NCBI GenBank assembly: GCA_002483765.1
Contig: DLIO01000065.1
Coordinates: 1-6,116, forward strand
Source of the DNA: Lentisphaeria bacterium UBA7640
GTDB taxonomy: Bacteria; Verrucomicrobiota; Lentisphaeria; Victivallales; Victivallaceae
DNA: 6,116 nt
Reading direction: 5' to 3'
Shown: positions 5,854-6,116 of the stretch, piece by piece
Position numbering within the stretch: the first letter of the stretch is position 1
How the letters are laid out: each line of letters opens with the position of its first letter
Program-made: the position numbers and the translations under genes
The notes under the pieces: model-generated
Database searches by the model: none
Told to the model about the DNA's origin: nothing
Seen by the model: the letters and a program-made list of their open reading frames with translations, nothing else

Positions 5854-5886
5854 AAATTAGCGCGCGCATTATGCGCGCGCGAATTT
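5854..5886. repeat. GC-rich palindrome, third copy of the repeat core
   Basis: A 33-base palindrome centred on 5870 with a single mismatch (5859/5881). Its 21-base centre, 5860-5880, pairs perfectly apart from the central base and shares the alternating GC arms meeting at ATTAT with the cores at 1510-1546 and 285-321. The outer arms differ (AAATT/AATTT here, TTTACTT/AAGTAAA there) yet still pair, so structure rather than exact sequence is preserved. No T-run follows, and the ilvC terminator already lies just upstream. The left flank of the 60-bp repeat is absent. Confidence 0.7.
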
Positions 5887-5898
5887 AAGGACGCCAAA

Positions 5899-6116
5899 AT
5901 GAGGCGTTTTCTTTTCCGTTTGTATCGCACTACTGTTCCACGCATGGCCAAGTTTTGGTGTTCACACTGGGGCGAAAAAAGTTTTCTAGCGATGATCGCT
6001 ATTTTTATTGGAGTAATGGCAGCGCTGGCAGCAGCAGTATTGCATACTTTAGTTGTAAAGCTTGAAGGATCGGCAGTTAAGCTGATTGAGTTTACTCAAA
6101 TAAGGGTCTATTTCCG
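5899..6116 (+). CDS. Probable ClC chloride channel/transporter, N-terminus (partial)
   Basis: The frame opens at ATG 5899, with TTAAGG (5885-5890) 8 bases before it, and runs off the window after about 73 residues. The N-terminus is basic (RRFLFRLYRTT). A segment at residues 28-55 then reads like the first helix of ClC proteins: GEKSFLAMIAIFIGVMAALAAAVLHTLVVKLE. In ClC anion channels and H+/Cl- exchangers a conserved S/GE(K/R)xF entry precedes this helix, and the helix is rich in small residues. The selectivity motifs lie beyond the window edge, so the assignment rests on this helix only; another polytopic membrane protein is possible. It is separated from ilvC by a terminator and a palindrome, so it probably has its own transcript, although no clear promoter is visible in the 101-base gap. 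Confidence 0.55.
   Translation, partial: MRRFLFRLYRTTVPRMAKFWCSHWGEKSFLAMIAIFIGVMAALAAAVLHTLVVKLEGSAVKLIEFTQIRVYF

Overview
The window comes from a Gram-negative bacterium, probably a proteobacterium. The assignment rests on strong Shine-Dalgarno sites before most genes (AGGAG, AAGGAG, AGGTGA), sigma70-like promoters, a class I ketol-acid reductoisomerase, a ZupT-type zinc importer and the start of a ClC-type channel. A finer placement is not supported. Overall GC is low, roughly 40%, and uneven: the NERD and restriction-modification genes look clearly more AT-rich than zupT and ilvC.

Layout, left to right. Positions 1-179 hold the end of an unrecognised reading frame. Positions 180-472 are non-coding, with a palindrome-bearing repeat (copy 1), a hairpin and a good promoter for the next gene. 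A gene at 473-1453 encodes a NERD-domain nuclease-like protein with two C-terminal four-cysteine zinc ribbons. Positions 1454-1846 are non-coding and carry copy 2 of the same 60-bp repeat, so the NERD gene is bracketed by direct repeats. zupT (1847-2683, minus strand) converges on the NERD gene. Positions 2684-3048 are an AT-rich divergent control region.

Positions 3049-4644 form a two-gene type II restriction-modification unit: a beta-class amino-methyltransferase (SPPY motif first, DPFxGSGTT last), followed at once by an endonuclease resembling the PmeII/EcoO109I family. ilvC (4817-5797) follows as a single-gene unit with its own promoter and a strong terminator. A third copy of the GC-rich palindrome core sits after that terminator, and the window ends in the first about 73 codons of a probable ClC chloride channel or transporter.

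Functionally, housekeeping genes (zinc uptake, valine/isoleucine synthesis, anion transport) alternate with two AT-rich nuclease modules. One is a recognisable restriction-modification system. The other, the NERD plus zinc-ribbon gene between direct repeats, is the best candidate here for something poorly described. No complete new system can be demonstrated from this sequence alone.
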